A stretch of 64,000 nt of DNA from Paracholeplasma manati (GTDB lineage: Bacteria; Bacillota_I; Bacilli_A; Acholeplasmatales; UBA5453). Positions within the stretch are counted from its first letter, which is position 1, and every line of letters begins with the position of its first letter. This document shows, in pieces, positions 49,401-58,126 of the stretch. The stretch lies in NCBI RefSeq assembly GCF_025742995.1, contig NZ_JAOVQM010000003.1, forward strand, positions 1 through 64,000. The letters run 5' to 3'. The notes under the pieces are model-generated. The model was not told where the DNA came from, made no database searches, and worked only from the letters and a program-made list of their open reading frames with translations. Position numbers and translations under genes: made by a program.

Positions 49401-52221
49401 GATTGGTACCGATGAACTCGATCCGAATACCATTAGCAGCCAATTCTTAACCGATTTATTGGATACTGAATCGACCATCGTTCGTGTCCTCATTTCAAAT
49501 GTGTTGAAAGATACCATTACCAACATCCCTGCTGGTGCATTGGATGCAGAAGGCAATATCACACAAGTAGAATTGAGAGCCATCGCGACGGCATTATCAC
49601 AATTTGGATCGGTCAATGAAATATCTACAATTGATCCAGCAACTGTCGACGCAAGCATGTTAACCAGCTTGTTAGATGCGAATTCCTTAATCGTGAATCG
49701 ACAAATATCCGATGCCATTAAAGGGGCAGTCACCAATATTCCAGCTGCAGCATTAGACGCAGAAGGGGATATCACTTCAACTGAACTTAGAGCAATCGCG
49801 GATGCATTGTCACAATTCAACTCGATTGATGAGATTTCGAATATCGATGCGACTTCAGTGAATGCAACCATGCTTAGCAACTTACTCAATGCCGGTTCAT
49901 TGATCATCAATCGTCAAATTTCTGATGCGATTAAAGGTGCCATCACCGATATTCCTGCTGCAGCACTCGATGCTGAAGGCGACATTAAAGGCACTGAACT
50001 CGACGCCATCGTGGTTGCATTAGCTAACTTTGGTTCTGTCAATGAATTATCGAACATCGATGCAAACACCATCGACGGTGATTTATTGAATGATTTATTA
50101 GATGCAAACTCATTGATTGTCAATCGTCAAATCTCGATAGCGATTAAAGGCGCGATTACCGATATTCCGACCGGTGCATTAGACGCTGATAACCATGTCA
50201 CAACTACCGAACTTAGAGCAATTGCTGCGGCATTATCTAATTTCAACTCAGTGAATGAATTGTCTAGTATCAGTGCAAATGACATCACATCCGCATTATT
50301 GAATGATTTATTAGATGCTGAATCGTTGATTGTAAACCGTCAAATCTCGGTGGCCGTTAAAGCAGCCATTACCGACATTCCAGCGGGTGCATTGGATGCT
50401 GATAACCACATCACAACCACCGAACTTAGAGCGATTGCTACCGCATTATCCAACTTCACATCTGTCAATGACATGTCAAGTATTGATGCAAATAGCATTA
50501 ACTCTACCTTCTTGAACAATCTGTTAGACGCAGAATCCTTGATCGTCAATCGTCAAATCTCGATTGCTGTTAAAGGTGCCATTACAGATATCCCAGCAGG
50601 TGCTTTAGATGCAGATAACCACATTACGGTGACTGAACTCAGAGCGATTGCCACTGCATTGTCTAACTTCACCTCTGTCAATGATATGTCAAATATTGAT
50701 GCAAACAGCATCACATCGACCTTCTTAACAGACTTGCTAGATGCTGAATCCTTAATCGTGAACCGTCAAATCAGTATTGCCATCAAGGGTGCGATTACCG
50801 ATATCCCTGCGACCGCATTAGATACTGACAATCACATTACCGAAACTGAACTCAGAGCCATCGCAACCGCGTTGTCTAACTTCACATCGGTCAATGATAT
50901 GGCAAGTATTAGTGCAAATGACATAAATGCAACCTTCTTAACGAACTTGCTCGATGCTGAATCCATCATCGTTAACCGTCAGATTTCTGCAGCAGTCATT
51001 GGTTCAGGTCTTGATATTCCTGCAGCAGCTTATGCGTCTGTAGACGATATCACTGAAACAGAATTAAGAGCATTAGCCGCTGCATTGGTTCATGTCGGTT
51101 CTGTGGATCAAGTATCTAACATCAATGCAAGTAGCATCAACTCAACCTTCTTGACCAACTTGTTGGATGCGGAATCCTTAATTGTAAACCGTCAAATCTC
51201 AGCAGCAGTCATTGGTTCAGGTCTAGATATTCCAGCAGCAGCGTATGCGTCTGTGGATGACATCACCGAAACCGAATTAAGAGCATTAGCTGCAGCGTTG
51301 GTACACGTCGGTTCTGTGGATCAAGTATCTAACATTGATGCTAATAGCATTAACTCAACTTACTTAACCAACTTATTGGATGCTGAATCCTTAATCGTTA
51401 ACCGTCAAATCAGCTCAGCGATCATCAATTCAACGATTGAAGTTCCGTCTGGTGCACTAGAAACAGCAAATGACATTTATGAAACTGAACTCAGAGCATT
51501 AGCCGCTGCGTTGGTTCATATTGGTTCAGTCAGCGATGTTTCAAATATTGATGCAAACGACATTGATTCAACATTATTGAACAATCTATTGGCCGCAAAC
51601 TCACTCATCGTGAATAGACAAATTTCATCTGCAATCATTGGTTCTGGCTTAGCTATCCCATCCGATGCTTATGAAACCGTCGATGACATCACCTTGACTG
51701 AACTCAATGCGTTGGCCGATGCATTACAATACATCTCTGGTGGCGTTGCTGGTATTGCAAACTTAACTGCAAGCACCATCACTGGATCACTCATCACCAA
51801 CTTACTCAATGCGAACTCCGTCATCGTGAACCGTCAAATCAGTTCAGCCATCATCACAGCTGGATTGACTACAGGTAACACCGATGCCATCGATAACAGC
51901 GTGGGTCCAAGAAATGGTGAAGTGAAGAACATCGAAATGGTCGGATTGGCAGAAGCCTTAACCGCTATGGGTCCTACAACAACCGTTGCAGACCTATCTA
52001 GCTTGAGCCCTGCAACCGTCGCAGCCTTAGATGACGCAACCATTGATATTATGTTTGGTGCAAACTACACCATCATTTACTACAAACTTGAAGCAGAAAT
52101 GAGAAACAATGCGCTTTATCTATTGACCCTTGATAATTCCGATTATGAAGGTGGCAACCCAGCTAACCGCATCCTCAGAACCACACTAGCTGCTGACCTC
52201 AAGTCTGGTGTATACGCATAA
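46438..52221 (+). CDS. giant membrane-anchored repeat protein, CvpA-like N-terminus
   Basis: 1927 residues. Residues 1-200 have four hydrophobic helices (~15-33, 37-58, 107-135, 170-195) with a basic loop KPKKRDSNGRKKRK before the fourth, the layout of CvpA-like proteins. The rest is acidic, low in aromatic residues and helical. From about residue 1010 it is a tandem array of 71-residue units around the motif LIVNRQIS...IPAGALDA...ITxTELRAIATALSNF. Earlier residues (~600-1000) show diverged versions (LLKGAREI, LLKAAIIL, LLLALQSI, LLEAIQGL, LLRAVQLI). The start is ATG behind GGGGTGATTTT. Role unknown; a structural or adhesive surface or internal scaffold are both possible, depending on topology. 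Confidence 0.8.
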   Translation: MSFTAAEMLQYLNYAALGVIGLAMFWGFIQGFYKSTFFLIWTVGILVVGFFTIPMLAGMVMKVDLSAYLASVPIPIEGLVITNIQDTAINYLIDMQSNLANVLVEGSDALALVVGVIQMAVSLVLFILLFILNATVFKFVGWIIWMIIKPKKRDSNGRKKRKTFVSRLGGAGIGALRGAFSVLLISLPFAALVSLSSGLDLATTVSSEPQYQLMLVNDELVLVEVQQPMMETSELLDEVKAFLSEYRTTYVGMIAGYVKIDEVALDEYVFDEVFSVRVQSDNLDTQIKFRAEMEKALDAIALLVEANGGSTTFGDDFIYNLDPETAGEVFELITNLDIIEVVIPVGLEYLVNSGDFNEMLEGYEDLFELDDLKAIDYMRDLGLLGDVFVNALSLVQEQAVPIDELNYFLFDGETVVSIFDALGELDLIEYGLPIGLNFLIQSEAVQQTFTDLGITSDDITLPTGEELQADFANIANIYLAVQAMGFTSMDDFNNLTDPAVLNAVPDQAIADLFDAIFAFSIIENNSSVASEYIFNFISESLPPEFQGLITLADISDNFNANEITNLILLAKVVVSTGILDLVNDTENPDYSVILSDENIAAIVAKISETNLITSKMNDVIAQLLAGLDLGVTLEIPSTIDWAAESGQTELTALLKGAREILASDIISGDLSALNDTMADNLSSYISDSIVIRYNLNAIFEMALSSQEGLSDYEIALPETWEDWTEVEINSLLKAAIILSSAGSDPNALLALTEAQINTIAKSKVIANTFRNVFLTMVDTGGDLEGMLFVPEGLTWFSTENTTGELEYLLLALQSIIPGGDINNINVDLNTLMTADVDALLRSKVIEMTLVETIVPMIETGDLSAYISTTLPNGDDYVWYQGVDETYPDGDLKPLLEAIQGLSDLGISFDALDYDAITTALADEQAIQDLNDLLLSSRVLHSSLDKLFTEVLTTSGLDVTLDNSDDPTFWQGTESEDGELIKLLRAVQLIGTDELDPNTISSQFLTDLLDTESTIVRVLISNVLKDTITNIPAGALDAEGNITQVELRAIATALSQFGSVNEISTIDPATVDASMLTSLLDANSLIVNRQISDAIKGAVTNIPAAALDAEGDITSTELRAIADALSQFNSIDEISNIDATSVNATMLSNLLNAGSLIINRQISDAIKGAITDIPAAALDAEGDIKGTELDAIVVALANFGSVNELSNIDANTIDGDLLNDLLDANSLIVNRQISIAIKGAITDIPTGALDADNHVTTTELRAIAAALSNFNSVNELSSISANDITSALLNDLLDAESLIVNRQISVAVKAAITDIPAGALDADNHITTTELRAIATALSNFTSVNDMSSIDANSINSTFLNNLLDAESLIVNRQISIAVKGAITDIPAGALDADNHITVTELRAIATALSNFTSVNDMSNIDANSITSTFLTDLLDAESLIVNRQISIAIKGAITDIPATALDTDNHITETELRAIATALSNFTSVNDMASISANDINATFLTNLLDAESIIVNRQISAAVIGSGLDIPAAAYASVDDITETELRALAAALVHVGSVDQVSNINASSINSTFLTNLLDAESLIVNRQISAAVIGSGLDIPAAAYASVDDITETELRALAAALVHVGSVDQVSNIDANSINSTYLTNLLDAESLIVNRQISSAIINSTIEVPSGALETANDIYETELRALAAALVHIGSVSDVSNIDANDIDSTLLNNLLAANSLIVNRQISSAIIGSGLAIPSDAYETVDDITLTELNALADALQYISGGVAGIANLTASTITGSLITNLLNANSVIVNRQISSAIITAGLTTGNTDAIDNSVGPRNGEVKNIEMVGLAEALTAMGPTTTVADLSSLSPATVAALDDATIDIMFGANYTIIYYKLEAEMRNNALYLLTLDNSDYEGGNPANRILRTTLAADLKSGVYA
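49483..52040 (+). repeat. tandem 213-base (71-codon) repeats
   Basis: The codon for the Arg of VNRQIS recurs at 49699, 49912, 50125, 50338, 50551, 50764, 50977, 51190, 51403 and 51616, every one exactly 213 bases on, then at 51832 (216, one extra codon). A diverged first copy (VRVLIS) begins the series near 49486. Units at 50977-51402 are nearly identical in protein yet carry many silent differences. Confidence 0.9.
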
Positions 52222-52235
52222 TGAATGCTTAATAG

Positions 52236-52269
52236 AATTCCCTCATCGAAAGATGGGGGAATTTTTTTC
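52236..52269 (+). terminator. terminator after the repeat protein gene
   Basis: AATTCCCTCATC-GAAA-GATGGGGGAATT (one wobble) followed by six T. Confidence 0.85.
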
Positions 52270-52312
52270 ATCTTGGAAGGTGTTTTGTGTTATTATGGTT
52301 TTAGGTGATAAA

Positions 52313-52786
52313 ATGATTTATACCTTAGGTTTTATTCGTTATCAAGATGAAATGTTGCTCATCAATCGCTTAAAACAACCCTGGAAAGGTTGTTGGAATG
52401 GCGTGGGTGGTAAAATTGAACCCAAAGAACCCATCATTGATTCTATATTGAGAGAAGTCAAAGAAGAAACGGGCATCGTCTTAACTAAAGCAGATATCCA
52501 CTATAAAGGCAAAATGACTTGGGAACCCAATGATGGCAGTTTTCTCTATATTTTTTTGATGGATGTTAAAGAAAAACTAAAAACCCCCATCGTTACCGAT
52601 GAAGGGATTTTAGAATGGCGAAAAATCGAATGGATTATAGACCCCAATAATTTGGGTGTCGCGAACAACATTCCCTATTTTTTACCCGATGTTTTAACGG
52701 ACATCATTTATGATTATCACTGTATATTTGACGGAAATTTACTAAAAGAAGTCCGAAAACAAAAAGCGGAGGTTTCGCATGTTTGA
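52313..52786 (+). CDS. MutT-type NUDIX hydrolase
   Basis: 157 residues from the ATG at 52313, behind AGGTGAT; the longer reading frame would run through the upstream terminator. Full NUDIX box GGKIEPKEPIIDSILREVKEETGI. MIYTLGFIRYQDEMLLINR and WKGCWNGVGGK resemble 8-oxo-dGTP diphosphatases (YtkD/MutX). It overlaps the next gene by eight bases. Confidence 0.9.
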   Translation: MIYTLGFIRYQDEMLLINRLKQPWKGCWNGVGGKIEPKEPIIDSILREVKEETGIVLTKADIHYKGKMTWEPNDGSFLYIFLMDVKEKLKTPIVTDEGILEWRKIEWIIDPNNLGVANNIPYFLPDVLTDIIYDYHCIFDGNLLKEVRKQKAEVSHV

Positions 52787-53243
52787 GTTGTATTTAGGTA
52801 TTGGCATTTTGCTGATTATCGTGGTTGTTATTATCGTAATCATTGAACATAATAAACAAAAGTTTGTCCACGCCATTGAGTCAAAACTGAATCAGTATGG
52901 TACCTTAACGAAAGTCAAAAAAGAGGGGTATCAATACGAATTACAGACCCAAAATGAACAAATTTCGATACGCTTGATTTACGCACCAAGTGTCAATGAA
53001 GTCTCATTCAATTCTAAACGTCACTGGCAATTATTCGCTTCCTCCGGCAAAAAAATGATTGAAACCCATGGATTCCAAGACGTTCAAGGGACTAAATTGA
53101 TCATCATTTTTCCACAACCAGGTAAAATAGTCAAATACATCAATGAAAATGAAGTCGTCTTCGTTAAACCAAAGATGGATGTCTTTGGCATGCATGTCAT
53201 TCATATCCATCAAATCGAAACCTATTTCAACCCTGAGGCTTAA
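52779..53243 (+). CDS. small single-pass membrane protein, unknown
   Basis: 154 residues. One N-terminal TM helix (~5-22, very Ile/Val-rich), then a ~125-residue soluble domain of mixed strands and helices (GYQYELQTQNEQISIRLIYA, KLIIIFPQPGKI). No family recognised. It is translationally coupled to the MutT gene. Confidence 0.7.
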   Translation: MFELYLGIGILLIIVVVIIVIIEHNKQKFVHAIESKLNQYGTLTKVKKEGYQYELQTQNEQISIRLIYAPSVNEVSFNSKRHWQLFASSGKKMIETHGFQDVQGTKLIIIFPQPGKIVKYINENEVVFVKPKMDVFGMHVIHIHQIETYFNPEA

Positions 53244-53257
53244 TAGCCTCTTTATTT
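53234..53257 (+). terminator. terminator after the NUDIX operon
   Basis: GAGGCT-TAAT-AGCCTC followed by TTTATTTTTT. The stop codon lies in the loop. Confidence 0.8.
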
Positions 53258-53299
53258 TTTCCAATTGGTATTTTTTACAGAAAAGATTGAAATAGAGTG

Positions 53300-53308
53300 T
53301 GATATAAT
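53300..53308 (+). promoter_or_regulatory. extended -10 promoter TGATATAAT
   Basis: 22 bases before the thioesterase start. Confidence 0.5.
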
Positions 53309-53330
53309 CTATAAGGACATAGGTGATTAT

Positions 53331-53858
53331 ATGAAATATAAAGTCATGAAGAAGCAATTTAACTCAGACGAATGCTTCGTCTGTGGTATCCATAACCATG
53401 CGGGCTTGAAGACCGCGTTTTATGAATTAGAAAATGGCGTTGTTATAACAATAACCAAAGGTGATAATTTCCATCAAAGCTATCCGAATCGGATGCATGG
53501 AGGGATCATTTCAGCGCTATTAGACGAAACCATTGGTAGAGCCATCAACATTACAGAACCAGAAACTTGGGGTGTGACAATCAAGCTTGAAGTCAGTTAC
53601 CGTAAACCGGTACCTCTCGATGAAGAAATTGTGGTCTGCGGGTGGATTACAAAAACCAAAGGCATGACGTTTAAAGGCGAAGGGGTCATTCTTGCAAAAG
53701 ACAGAAAAACCGTCCTCGCAACCTCTGAAGGCACATACTTCAAACAAAATATCCATGACATCATCGGTGAACACCGCCTTTCAGGCTGGCAGTTCATCGA
53801 GGATACGCATGCAGTCACGGAGATTGAATTAGACCATGAGTTTACTCGAAGTGAATGA
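53331..53858 (+). CDS. hotdog-fold thioesterase (PaaI-like)
   Basis: 175 residues from the ATG at 53331 (AGGTGAT upstream; the longer frame would start before the promoter). MHGGIISALLDETIGRA is the hotdog active-site helix, and VTIKLEVSYRKPVPLDEEIVV and GEGVILAKDRKTVLATSEGTYF complete the fold. An N-terminal CFVCGIHNHAGL Cys pair is typical of this subgroup. Acyl-CoA substrate unknown. It overlaps the ABC-F gene by 23 bases. Confidence 0.85.
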   Translation: MKYKVMKKQFNSDECFVCGIHNHAGLKTAFYELENGVVITITKGDNFHQSYPNRMHGGIISALLDETIGRAINITEPETWGVTIKLEVSYRKPVPLDEEIVVCGWITKTKGMTFKGEGVILAKDRKTVLATSEGTYFKQNIHDIIGEHRLSGWQFIEDTHAVTEIELDHEFTRSE

Positions 53859-55374
53859 GTTATCATTCCGATATGACAATAATGATTTATTGGTAGATGC
53901 CAGTGTGCGTCTTTTTATCAATGACCACGCCGTTTTGGTTGGTCCAAACGGGGCTGGTAAAACCACTTTGCTCAACCTATTGAACAAAACACTCTCTCCA
54001 GACAAAGGGACCATCACTTGGTTAGAACATACCAAAGTAGGGTATTTAGATCAGTATGCAAAAATTGACCCAAATCTCTATGTTGGAGACTATCTATTGA
54101 CGGTATTCAAACCACTATTCGATAAAGAAAAAGAAATGGAAGCTTTATATCAAAAAGTAGGTGAACTTGAAGGCGTTGAAATGGAACGAGCGCTCAATAT
54201 TGCGAGTTCAATTGGTGACTATTTGATTGAAAAAGATTTTTACGCCATGAAGTCTAAATTAGGCAACATCATTCATGGTCTTGGGTTAGAAATGTCCATT
54301 TTAGACATGCAAATCAAACATTTATCCGGTGGTATGCGTGCAAAAATCATTCTTGGGAAATTGTTATTAGATGAATCTGATATCTTATTGTTAGATGAAC
54401 CAACCAACTTCTTAGACATCAGACACATTGAATGGTTAACAAAGTTTCTACAAGGTTATGAAAAAGCCTATTTGGTCGTATCCCACGATGAGGCTTTCTT
54501 AAAAGCCATCGCGAATACCGTCATCGCTTTAGAAAATAAAGGGTTAACCCGTTATAAAGGGAACTTTGATTACTATTTAGCCGAACGTGCGCTTCGTTTT
54601 GATCAAGTATCTAAACAGTATGAATCACAACAAAAATTCATCAAGAAACAAGAAGAATTCATCCAAAAAAACATTGTTCGAGCATCCACCACCAAACAAG
54701 CTCAAAGTGTGAGGACCAAACTACAAAAACTGGAACGCATTGAAAAACCAACCAAACAAAAAGAATTGAAGTTTCATTTTCCATTTTCAAAAGATACAGG
54801 ACGTGATGTGTTGATTCTAAAAGACTTAGAGATAGGCTACACCAAATCCTTATTAAGTCCGATCACCATGACCATCAAAAAGAATACCAAAGTCATCATC
54901 ACTGGTAAAAATGGTGTGGGTAAATCCACGTTGATTAAAACCATCATGGGACTCAATCCTGCTATGGCTGGTTCATTCAAATGGATTGATACAGCTCAAA
55001 TTTCCTATTTTGAACAAGAGTTTACTTACGATGAATCACTCACCGCAGTGAATTTGTGTTTCGACTTATTACAAAACATGGATAAATTACAAGTTTACAC
55101 ACTACTTGCCCGTTATGGGGTATCTCGTGACATGGCCGATAGACCTCTAAAGAGTTTATCGGGTGGTCAAAAAACCAAAGTTAGACTCGCTTTGATGAGT
55201 CAAAAGAAGTCCAATGTGATTGTGCTAGATGAACCGACCAACCACTTGGATCACAATGCAAAAGAAGCGCTTAAACAAGCCATCATGGCTTTTCCAGGGG
55301 TCGCGATTGTGGTATCGCATGACAAGTCATTCCACGATACATTTGAAGCGACACAGTTAGAATTGAAGGGATAA
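53836..55374 (+). CDS. ABC-F ATPase
   Basis: 512 residues, two NBDs: GPNGAGKTTL / LSGGMRAKI / LLLDEPTNFLD and GKNGVGKSTL / LSGGQKTKVRLALM / VLDEPTNHLD. All motifs are intact, unlike the ABC-F gene at 18428. The linker (~240-310) is long and charged, as in antibiotic-resistance or regulatory ABC-F proteins. It lies directly before a MATE exporter gene (2-base gap) and may be co-expressed with it. Confidence 0.9.
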   Translation: MSLLEVNELSFRYDNNDLLVDASVRLFINDHAVLVGPNGAGKTTLLNLLNKTLSPDKGTITWLEHTKVGYLDQYAKIDPNLYVGDYLLTVFKPLFDKEKEMEALYQKVGELEGVEMERALNIASSIGDYLIEKDFYAMKSKLGNIIHGLGLEMSILDMQIKHLSGGMRAKIILGKLLLDESDILLLDEPTNFLDIRHIEWLTKFLQGYEKAYLVVSHDEAFLKAIANTVIALENKGLTRYKGNFDYYLAERALRFDQVSKQYESQQKFIKKQEEFIQKNIVRASTTKQAQSVRTKLQKLERIEKPTKQKELKFHFPFSKDTGRDVLILKDLEIGYTKSLLSPITMTIKKNTKVIITGKNGVGKSTLIKTIMGLNPAMAGSFKWIDTAQISYFEQEFTYDESLTAVNLCFDLLQNMDKLQVYTLLARYGVSRDMADRPLKSLSGGQKTKVRLALMSQKKSNVIVLDEPTNHLDHNAKEALKQAIMAFPGVAIVVSHDKSFHDTFEATQLELKG

Positions 55375-55376
55375 TT

Positions 55377-56771
55377 ATGTTAAAAAAACTCATAGGGTCT
55401 AAAACTTTCTACAAAGAAGTTTTAGGCATTGTATTACCAATCATGATTCAACAAGGGATCACAACCTTTGTTGGGTTATTAGACAATATTATGGTTGGAC
55501 AATTGAATGAAAATGCGATTGCAGGGGTCGCAATCGCCAACCAAATCATGTTCATCGTTTTGATTTGTTTCATTGGGGGTCTGGCAGGACCAGGGATTTT
55601 CGTCGCACAGTATTTTGGTGCGAAAGATGAAGAAGCGTTAAAACAAGCGTTTAGAGCTAAAGTCATCCTCGCCACATTCGTGACAATCATCGCCATGGCC
55701 GTTTTGTTGATTTTTAAAGAACCAATGATTACAGCATTCGCTAAAAACGATCCAGGTGCAGCGGGTGAATTTAATCCACAAGTGATTCGTTATGGGGTTC
55801 AATACCTAACCATCATGGCATTTTCCTTACCAGTACTAGCCATCATTCAACTCTACGCATCGACATTTAGAGAAATTCGTGAAACCACCGTACCGATGGT
55901 TGCAGGGATTATATCTGTGATTATTAACTTTGTCTTCAACTACCTACTCATATTTGGTAAGTTAGGTTTCCCAGCGTTAGAAGTGGAAGGTGCAGCCATC
56001 GCAACCGTCATCGCCAGAGTTGTCGAGGCTTCGATATTATTATGGATTGCTTATCGCAACCGGATGATTTTCGCGCAAGGTATATTTACCCGTTTCCATA
56101 TTGAAGCTAAACGTTTTAAATTGATGGTTAAAAAGACATTACCGTTATTAACGAATGAATTGTTATGGTCATCATCGATTTTGGTGATCATGTGGGCTTA
56201 TGCTCAAAGAGGTACCTCTGTTTATGCAGCATTCGCCATCTCCAGTGCGGTTTCGAATTTATTCTTCATCGTATTTGGTGCACTCGCCACAGGTATTTCA
56301 GTTATGGTTGGCAATGAACTAGGGGCCAATCAAATTGAACTTGCGAAAGAAAATGCCTTTAAATTGTTGTTTTTAACGATTGTGGTTTGCTTATCATTTG
56401 GTGCAGTATTGGCCATCATCGCGCCATTCGCGCCATATTTATATAATGTTGCTGACAATGTGCGCGCCATGGCTACCCAATTTATGTGGGTCGTCGCAGC
56501 CTTAATGTGGGTATTCGCTTTCAATGCAGGGATATTCTTTGTCTTAAGAGCTGGCGGTATGGTCATATTGACATTCTTGTTCGACGCAACCTTCGCCTGG
56601 GTGATCACAGTACCACTCGCAATCATATTATCCTTATTTACCGACCTACCAATCTTGTTGGTCTACGCCTTGGTTGAAGGGGTCAGCATCATTAAAGGCA
56701 TCATCGGTATGCAGTTTGTGAAAAGCGGTAAATGGGCACGTAATTTGACGCACCATGAAAACGCTATCTAA
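55377..56771 (+). CDS. MATE-family efflux transporter
   Basis: 464 residues and about 12 hydrophobic helices. GIVLPIMIQQGITTFVGLLD and NAIAGVAIANQIMF are the N-lobe MATE pattern, repeated in the C-lobe from KTLPLLTNELLWS. MATE proteins export cationic drugs using Na+ or H+. Same transcript as the ABC-F gene. Confidence 0.92.
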   Translation: MLKKLIGSKTFYKEVLGIVLPIMIQQGITTFVGLLDNIMVGQLNENAIAGVAIANQIMFIVLICFIGGLAGPGIFVAQYFGAKDEEALKQAFRAKVILATFVTIIAMAVLLIFKEPMITAFAKNDPGAAGEFNPQVIRYGVQYLTIMAFSLPVLAIIQLYASTFREIRETTVPMVAGIISVIINFVFNYLLIFGKLGFPALEVEGAAIATVIARVVEASILLWIAYRNRMIFAQGIFTRFHIEAKRFKLMVKKTLPLLTNELLWSSSILVIMWAYAQRGTSVYAAFAISSAVSNLFFIVFGALATGISVMVGNELGANQIELAKENAFKLLFLTIVVCLSFGAVLAIIAPFAPYLYNVADNVRAMATQFMWVVAALMWVFAFNAGIFFVLRAGGMVILTFLFDATFAWVITVPLAIILSLFTDLPILLVYALVEGVSIIKGIIGMQFVKSGKWARNLTHHENAI

Positions 56772-56808
56772 AAAATATTCTTAATAGTGTAAAATCCATT
56801 TCAAAACC

Positions 56809-56837
56809 TTGAAATATTCTTGTAAGGATGTTAAGAT
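56809..56837 (+). promoter_or_regulatory. promoter of the BMP lipoprotein gene
   Basis: TTGAAA, 17-base spacer, TAAGAT; 32 bases before the start, followed by AGGAGGAAG. Confidence 0.6.
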
Positions 56838-56869
56838 GTTTATGGATTAAACCAAAATAGGAGGAAGAA

Positions 56870-57970
56870 ATGAAAAAAGTAGTAGTTGCATTAGTAGTTG
56901 CAGTATTGGCTTTAGCATTGGCTGCTTGCGGTCAAAAGAGAACGTATGAAATCGCTCTTGTTACCGACGTAGGTACCATCAATGACAAATCATTTAACCA
57001 AGGTGCTTGGGAAGGTGTCGTAAAATACGCGAAGGAATTCAAGATTTCTTACAAGTATTATCAACCAGATACCAAATCAACTGACGATTATGTTGAATCA
57101 ATCGAAGTTGCAATCGAAAACGGTGCTAAAATCGTTGTAACCCCAGGGTTCTTATTCGAAAACGCAATTTGGTTAGTTCAAGATGAACATCCAGAAGTTA
57201 AATTTATCTTACTAGACGGTGCGCCTCATAACGTTACTGACTGGGGTACTATGGCAACTGTTGATGGATCAGCTCCAAACTTTGATATGGCAGACAACGT
57301 ATTCAGTATTTTCTATGCTGAAGAAGAATCTGGTTTCTTAGCTGGTTATGCTGCAGTTAAAGAAGGCTTCACTAAATTAGGTTTCATGGGTGGTATGTCC
57401 GTACCAGCCGTTGTTAGATTCGGTTACGGATTCGTTCAAGGCGCTAACTATGCGGCTAATGAAATGAATCTTGCTGATGGTGCTATTACCATCAAATACG
57501 AATATCTAAACTCATTTGCACCAGATGCTGCACACCAAACTAAGGCTGCATCATGGTACACTGCAGGCACAGAAGTTATTTTCGTCGCTGCCGGTGGTGC
57601 TGGTAACTCAGTTATGAAAGCTGCTGAAGGCGTTGCTAACAAGTATGTTATCGGCGTTGACGTTGACCAAAAAGCAGAATCTGAAAGAGTCATTACCTCT
57701 GCAATGAAAGAATTGGGTAACTCCGTTTATCAAACACTTGAAAAGATTTACGATGAAACTGGTGTTGGTGGTACATCTGTAACACTTGACGCTGCTGTTG
57801 ATGGCGTAGGTCTACCTGCTGACTTCTCAAGATTTAACACTTTCACTCAAGCAATGTATGATACTATTTTTGCTAAAGTTGAAGGCAAACAAATCACAAT
57901 CGTTAAAGACACTAACATCGCTGTTACTGCACTTGTCGTTCCGAAAGTCACACTTCAAGTTAATAGCTAA
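56870..57970 (+). CDS. BMP-family nucleoside-binding lipoprotein
   Basis: 366 residues. Lipobox ALAAC, lipid on Cys20. EIALVTDVGTINDKSFNQGAWEG is the signature of the BMP/PnrA/Med family, which captures purine nucleosides. The following ABC genes are the matching importer (like nupNOPQ of Bacillus subtilis). The very strong Shine-Dalgarno and GCT/GGT-rich codons suggest high expression, as is usual for binding proteins made in excess. Its own terminator separates it from the importer operon. Confidence 0.93.
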   Translation: MKKVVVALVVAVLALALAACGQKRTYEIALVTDVGTINDKSFNQGAWEGVVKYAKEFKISYKYYQPDTKSTDDYVESIEVAIENGAKIVVTPGFLFENAIWLVQDEHPEVKFILLDGAPHNVTDWGTMATVDGSAPNFDMADNVFSIFYAEEESGFLAGYAAVKEGFTKLGFMGGMSVPAVVRFGYGFVQGANYAANEMNLADGAITIKYEYLNSFAPDAAHQTKAASWYTAGTEVIFVAAGGAGNSVMKAAEGVANKYVIGVDVDQKAESERVITSAMKELGNSVYQTLEKIYDETGVGGTSVTLDAAVDGVGLPADFSRFNTFTQAMYDTIFAKVEGKQITIVKDTNIAVTALVVPKVTLQVNS

Positions 57971-57986
57971 TTTTTCAAACCACAGA

Positions 57987-58014
57987 AAGCACCTGATGAG
58001 GGTGCTTTTTTTTC
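57987..58014 (+). terminator. terminator after the BMP gene
   Basis: AAAGCACC-TGATGAG-GGTGCTTT followed by TTTTT. Confidence 0.85.
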
Positions 58015-58091
58015 ATGTTTGATCATCAAAAATGTCGGATTTATATTTAATATAACAAATTCTGATTTGGTCTTTAGAAAACGCTTTTTTA

Positions 58092-58100
58092 TGATATAAT
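58092..58100 (+). promoter_or_regulatory. extended -10 promoter of the importer operon
   Basis: TGATATAAT, 27 bases before the ATPase start. Confidence 0.5.
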
Positions 58101-58126
58101 ATGAGAGATAAAATGAGGTGAATTGA

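Noticed and set aside
49395-50549. Minus-strand open frames of about 70 codons across the repeat region
   Set aside because: They recur with the 213-base period and are only antisense shadows of the plus-strand repeats; no ribosome binding sites.
49483-52040. Regular repeats as a CRISPR array
   Set aside because: The period is 213 bases, entirely in frame and coding, with no conserved repeat/variable spacer pattern.
52208-52312. Longer start for the MutT-type gene
   Set aside because: It would translate through the terminator hairpin of the upstream gene; the ATG at 52313 has a proper ribosome site and a typical MutT N-terminus.
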